The translations under genes were made by a program, and so were the position numbers. A stretch of DNA of 35,590 bases from Aphodovivens avicola (GTDB lineage Bacteria; Actinomycetota; Coriobacteriia; Coriobacteriales; Eggerthellaceae). Of the stretch, positions 32,154-35,590 are shown piece by piece; the first letter of the stretch is position 1, and each line of letters starts with the position of its first letter. The stretch lies in contig DVGW01000001.1 of assembly GCA_018712515.1 (NCBI GenBank), positions 1 through 35,590 on the forward strand, in the 5' to 3' direction. The notes below the pieces were generated by a model that was given only the letters and a program-made list of their open reading frames with translations, was not told the DNA's origin and did no database searches.

Positions 32154-33752
32154 ATGGCGGTGAAGGACAACACGGCAACGGGTCTGCTCGAGGGCGACCT
32201 GAACGACACCGAAGAGCATCGGCGCGCGGTGTACGCGCTGTTCAAGGCCGGCGATGAGCGCTTCGATGGGCGCGTGTTCGTGGGCGTGTCGTCGACGGGC
32301 GTGTACTGTCGGCCCGTGTGCCGCGTGAAGATGCCCAAATTCGAGAACTGCACGTTCTACCATTCAGCGGCGGAGGCCGAGGCGGCGGGGTTCAGGCCCT
32401 GCCTGCTGTGCCGTCCCGAGCTGGCGCCCGGCCTGTCGAGCGCCGACGCCCGTGCGAGCCTGGCGCGCCGCGCGGCGGAGCTTCTGCGCGAGCGCTGCTC
32501 GAGCGGCGAATCCGTCGAGCATCTTGCCGGCAAGCTCGGCTACACCGACCGCCATCTGCGGCGGGTGTTCGAGGATGAGTTCGGTGTGACGCCGGTCCAG
32601 TACCTCCAGACCTGCCGCCTGCTGCTGGCGAAGTCCCTGCTCACTGACACGCGCATCCCTGTGGCGCAGGTCACCGTCGCGGCGGGATTCGGCAGCGTCC
32701 GCCGGTTCAACCATCTGTTTAAAGAGCGTTACCGCCTCACGCCCACCCAGCTGCGCAAGCGCAAGCCCGCAGACGGCGGCCAGGGCATCACGCTTCATCT
32801 GGCGTATCGTCCGCCGTACGGGTTCGCCAAGCTGCTCGCGTTCTTCCGCGCGCGTCAGCTCGACGGGGTGGAGGTCGTCGACGGCGATTCGTACACGCGC
32901 GCGGTGAGGATGGAGGGCGCGGCGGCGGATGGCGGCGACATCATCGGCTGGATCCGCGTGACCGACGAGCCGGCGAAGGGCAGGCTCGCGGTCCGCATGA
33001 GCGAGACGCTTCTGCCCGTCGCATCGCAGGTCGCCGCGCGCGTCCGGCGGCAGTTCGACACGGACTGCGACCCCGACGCCGTGCACGAGGGGATCCGCTC
33101 GCTGGACGAGCTGGTCCCCGGCGCGGCGGTACCCGGGACGCGGGTGCCGGGGGCGTTCGATCCGTTCGAGATCGCCGTGCGCGCGGTGCTGGGGCAGCAG
33201 ATTTCAGTCCAAGCCGCCAACAAGCTGGCGGCGCGCATCGCCGCTGCGTACGGAACGCCGGTCGATTTCGAGGGCGGCGGTTGCGGCGAGGTTGACGGCT
33301 CCGGGCCGTGCAGCGCTTCGGGCGGGCGCGGGGAACCGGATTCCGATGGGGGAGCGCCTTCCGGTCTGCGCTTCCTGTTCCCGACCGCGCGCGATTTCCT
33401 GGCGCTCGATCCCATCGAGGACGCGTTGGGGGAGCTGGGCGTGATCAAGACGCGCTCGCGCACCATCCAGGAGCTGGCGCGCCTCGCCGTCGAAGGCGGG
33501 CTCGACTTGGGGCCGGGCGCCGATGTCGCGCGCCAGATGGAGACGCTGCTGGCCGTGCGCGGCATCGGGCCGTGGTCTGCCAACTACATCGCCATGCGCG
33601 CGCTCGGCTACACGGACGCGTTCCTCGAGAAGGACGCCGGCATCAAGCATGCGCTGCCCGACTTGACGCCCGCTGAGCGTTTGGCGGCGGCGGAGCGGTG
33701 GCGGCCGTGGCGCGCGTACGCCAACCTCTGCCTGTGGAACTCGCTGGGATGA
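32154..33752 (+). CDS. Ada-type AraC regulator fused to AlkA glycosylase
   Basis: Sensor and repair enzyme of the adaptive response to alkylation. The 532 residues have an Ada N-terminal domain with zinc cysteines C52, C56, C83 and C86 (VYCRPVCRVKMP, FRPCLLCRPE); C52 corresponds to the methyl-phosphotriester acceptor. An AraC helix-turn-helix (about 100-205; LGYTDRHLRRVFEDEFGVTP) follows. The C-terminal AlkA/HhH-GPD 3-methyladenine glycosylase has its helix-hairpin-helix VRGIGPWSANYIAMRALG and a catalytic-type Asp in FLEKDAGIKHAL. A low-complexity Gly/Ser insertion lies near 385-405. The Ada methyltransferase domain is absent and is supplied by two downstream genes. The start is ATG 32154 behind GGGAGGT. 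Confidence 0.93.
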   Translation: MAVKDNTATGLLEGDLNDTEEHRRAVYALFKAGDERFDGRVFVGVSSTGVYCRPVCRVKMPKFENCTFYHSAAEAEAAGFRPCLLCRPELAPGLSSADARASLARRAAELLRERCSSGESVEHLAGKLGYTDRHLRRVFEDEFGVTPVQYLQTCRLLLAKSLLTDTRIPVAQVTVAAGFGSVRRFNHLFKERYRLTPTQLRKRKPADGGQGITLHLAYRPPYGFAKLLAFFRARQLDGVEVVDGDSYTRAVRMEGAAADGGDIIGWIRVTDEPAKGRLAVRMSETLLPVASQVAARVRRQFDTDCDPDAVHEGIRSLDELVPGAAVPGTRVPGAFDPFEIAVRAVLGQQISVQAANKLAARIAAAYGTPVDFEGGGCGEVDGSGPCSASGGRGEPDSDGGAPSGLRFLFPTARDFLALDPIEDALGELGVIKTRSRTIQELARLAVEGGLDLGPGADVARQMETLLAVRGIGPWSANYIAMRALGYTDAFLEKDAGIKHALPDLTPAERLAAAERWRPWRAYANLCLWNSLG

Positions 33753-33841
33753 GAGTGCGCGCTCGGCCGATTCGAGCCGTTCCGCCTCGGTCCTCCTCCG
33801 GATCCGATGCGCGGCGCGCCCTGCGAACGAAAGGAAGCTTC

Positions 33842-34387
33842 ATGATCCGCTACACCGAATACGACACCGGCCTCATCGGCACGCTCACCCTCACCGCGAC
33901 CGCGGACGGCGCGGCGCTCACCGGATGCTGGTTCGAGAACGACCGCTTCTACAACGGTCCGCGCACCGCCGAGATGGAGCGCGACGACGATGCGCCTGCG
34001 CTCGCGCAGGCGCGGGCATGGCTCGACCGTTACTTTGCCGGAGAGCGTCCCGATCCGCTCGAGCTGCCGCTTGCTCCGCAGGGCAGCGATTTCCGTCAGC
34101 GCGTCTGGAAGATCCTGCTCGAGATCCCCTACGGCGAGACGATGACGTACGGCGACATCGCGCACCGTCTGGCGGCTCAGTCGGGCGGCAGGATGTCGGC
34201 CCAGGCCGTCGGCGGGGCGGTGGGGCACAATCCCATCGGCGTGATCATCCCGTGCCACCGCGTGATGGGCGCCAAGGGCAACCTGACGGGCTTCGGCGGC
34301 GGCATCGCGACGAAGATCAAGCTGCTCGAGCATGAGAAGACCGACATGGAGGGCTTCTACGTCCCCAAGAAGGGGACGGCGCTGTAG
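33842..34387 (+). CDS. ogt: O6-alkylguanine-DNA alkyltransferase, copy 1
   Basis: Suicide repair protein that transfers alkyl groups from O6-alkylguanine to its own cysteine. The 181 residues include an N-terminal ribonuclease-H-like domain, the winged helix QGSDFRQRVWKILLEIPYGE, and the active site AVGHNPIGVIIPCHRVMGAK. ATG 33842 follows AAAGGAAG. It lies 89 bp after the Ada-AlkA gene and 41 bp before a second copy, so the three probably form one operon. The C-terminus PKKGTAL is nearly shared with copy 2. Confidence 0.94.
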   Translation: MIRYTEYDTGLIGTLTLTATADGAALTGCWFENDRFYNGPRTAEMERDDDAPALAQARAWLDRYFAGERPDPLELPLAPQGSDFRQRVWKILLEIPYGETMTYGDIAHRLAAQSGGRMSAQAVGGAVGHNPIGVIIPCHRVMGAKGNLTGFGGGIATKIKLLEHEKTDMEGFYVPKKGTAL

Positions 34388-34428
34388 GCGGCGACGGCTT
34401 TAGAAGCGGCAACAGCGGGGGAGGTGGC

Positions 34429-35028
34429 ATGACGATGTTCATGACGACGTATCGCCACGACGAGTTGGACGAGCTGACGATCGCGAGCGACGGCGAGGCG
34501 ATCGTCGGGCTGTGGATGGAGGGGCAGAAGTACTTCGGCTCCGGACTGCCGCAGCCGTTCGAGCGCCGTGACGACCTGCCGGTTTTCGAGCAGGCGCGCG
34601 GGTGGCTCGACCGCTATTTCGCCGGCGGGCGCCCCGATCCGCTCGAGCTGCCCCTCGCGCCCCGCGGCACCGCGTTCCAGCGGCGGGTGTGGGGGATCCT
34701 CGCGCGGATCCCGTTCGGCGGCTTGCGCACGTATGCCGACATCGCCGAGCAGATCGCGCGGGAGGATGCGGAGCCGTCCGACGGGGCGTTTCCCGACGGA
34801 TACGAACCATCGCGCAACGGGGCGGCGCGGCATGGCAGCGCCCGCGCGGTCGGCACCGCCAACGGACGCAACCCCATCAGCATAATCCTGCCGTGCCACC
34901 GCGTCGTCGGCGCGAACGGCAGCCTCACCGGCTACGCCGGCGGCATCGAGCGCAAGCTCTGGCTGCTCCGCCACGAAGGCGTCGACGTCAGCCGGCTGAC
35001 CATTCCCAAACGCGGCACGGCGCTGTAG
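34429..35028 (+). CDS. O6-alkylguanine-DNA alkyltransferase, copy 2
   Basis: Paralogue of the preceding gene (199 residues), likely from tandem duplication. Winged helix RGTAFQRRVWGILARIPFGG and active site NGRNPISIILPCHRVVGANG are intact, and the C-terminus PKRGTAL mirrors copy 1. It differs by an insertion of about 20 polar residues before the active-site helix (EDAEPSDGAFPDGYEPSRNG), which may alter substrate range. ATG 34429 follows GGGGGAGGTGG; Met3 and Met5 are alternative starts. Last gene of the operon. Confidence 0.93.
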   Translation: MTMFMTTYRHDELDELTIASDGEAIVGLWMEGQKYFGSGLPQPFERRDDLPVFEQARGWLDRYFAGGRPDPLELPLAPRGTAFQRRVWGILARIPFGGLRTYADIAEQIAREDAEPSDGAFPDGYEPSRNGAARHGSARAVGTANGRNPISIILPCHRVVGANGSLTGYAGGIERKLWLLRHEGVDVSRLTIPKRGTAL

Positions 35029-35054
35029 CGGCGAGTTGCCAGCGGCAACGCCGC
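35028..35054 (+). terminator. Hairpin after the alkylation-repair operon
   Basis: GTTGCC (35035-35040)/GGCAAC (35044-35049) with a 3-nt loop is extended by five pairs (35028-35032 with 35050-35054) across a 2-nt bulge. No T run, so termination is probably inefficient. Confidence 0.45.
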
Positions 35055-35156
35055 GGCATATGGCGAATCGACGGCATTCGGCAGCGCGGAGGCGCGCGGC
35101 CGGGCGGCGCGCATGGGGCGAAGGCTTTTGGGCGCGTGGGGGACGGGCCTCTTCAA

Positions 35157-35590
35157 TCACGCTTCCCGCACGATACCGCCGCGGACCTCCCATATGCGAT
35201 CGGTGCACGCCTCCAGGAACGCATGGTCGTGGCTCACCAGCAGCAGCGCTCCGGGATACGCCGCGAGCGCGCGCTCCAGCGCTTCGGTGGAGTGGAGGTC
35301 CAGGTGGTTGGTCGGCTCGTCCATGATGATGAGCTCGGGGCGGTCGAGCATGCCGATCGCGAGCATGAGCTTGCGCATCTCCCCAGGGCTCGTGCTGCCG
35401 CCCTCCAGGATACGGTCGGGCCGGGAGTTCAGCTGCGCCACGATGGACAGGACCGCTCCGCGCTCGGCATCGGAGAGGGCGTCGGCGCGTGCGAGGACCG
35501 CCGCACGCTGCGCCGCATCGAGCTCCTGCGGGATATCGAGGAGCATGATCTCCGGATCCAGAAGCGCGCGCACATGCTCGAGGAGCGTCG
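35157..35590 (-). CDS. ABC-F family ATPase, C-terminal part
   Basis: ABC-F proteins are soluble twin-ATPase factors that act on the ribosome, some giving antibiotic protection. Only the end of the second ATPase domain is inside the window. It has the signature loop STSPGEMRKLMLA, Walker B LIIMDEPTNHLD, the H-switch VSHDHAFLEACTDRIWEVRG, and then the stop. The frame stays open to the window edge, so the GTG at 35573 is internal and not a start. The SPGE variant of the LSGGQ signature is seen in resistance-type ABC-F groups, but subgroup assignment needs the missing part. Confidence 0.88.
   Translation of the reverse strand, partial: TLLEHVRALLDPEIMLLDIPQELDAAQRAAVLARADALSDAERGAVLSIVAQLNSRPDRILEGGSTSPGEMRKLMLAIGMLDRPELIIMDEPTNHLDLHSTEALERALAAYPGALLLVSHDHAFLEACTDRIWEVRGGIVREA

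Overview
The window is GC-rich actinobacterial DNA. Its left end carries the order tuf, rpmG, tRNA-Trp, secE, nusG, rplK, rplA. Together with the codon bias, a surface protein ending in an LAGTG sorting signal, and the mix of DHA2, DUF1846 and NlpC/P60 proteins, this suggests a member of the Coriobacteriia (Collinsella/Olsenella-like). That placement is inference, because no 16S rRNA gene is present.

Layout. (1) 1-3950: translation and transcription core, closed by a strong terminator after rplA. Two structured spacers stand out: a switch-like repeat set between tRNA-Trp and secE, and a 95-nt imperfect hairpin between rplK and rplA. (2) 4184-9187: a secreted NlpC/P60 hydrolase, methionine aminopeptidase (map), the lipid II flippase murJ (minus strand) and NAD kinase. 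murJ and nadK are fired from overlapping promoters. (3) 9188-9714: a gene-free tract with a 31-bp tandem repeat and scattered relatives. (4) 9715-17430: a DUF1846 protein, a 1543-residue von Willebrand A-like/pilin-like surface protein with an LAGTG anchor, a six-unit 17-bp tandem repeat upstream of it, a small 88-residue gene, and mscL with a C-terminal zinc ribbon. (5) 17430-18045: gene-free, with an inverted-repeat element. (6) 18046-24643: an APH-like phosphotransferase, a nucleoside hydrolase, a MarR repressor divergent from an MFS exporter fused to a CBS pair, a repeat-containing hypothetical protein, and a TsaC/Sua5-type enzyme. (7) 24989-28443: a Nudix gene broken by an in-frame amber codon, an AlkD-like glycosylase coupled to a LysR regulator, an aldo-keto reductase, and a TetR remnant. 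(8) 28627-30837: two adjacent paralogous DUF262 proteins, both ending where the GmrSD-type HNH nuclease domain would begin. (9) 30897-35028: a PNPOx-like flavoprotein, a four-helix membrane protein, and an alkylation-repair operon (Ada-AraC-AlkA fusion plus two O6-alkylguanine methyltransferases). (10) The right edge holds part of an ABC-F ATPase.

How the parts fit. Alkylation damage repair is spread over two loci (AlkD-like at 25.7 kb; Ada-AlkA and two MGMTs at 32-35 kb). Small-molecule defence is represented by MarR/MFS-CBS, ABC-F, the aldo-keto reductase and the Nudix relic. The DUF262 pair is the best candidate for an undescribed defence-like module. It is compact, apparently co-translated, and keeps the DGQQR nucleotide-binding motif without a recognisable nuclease.
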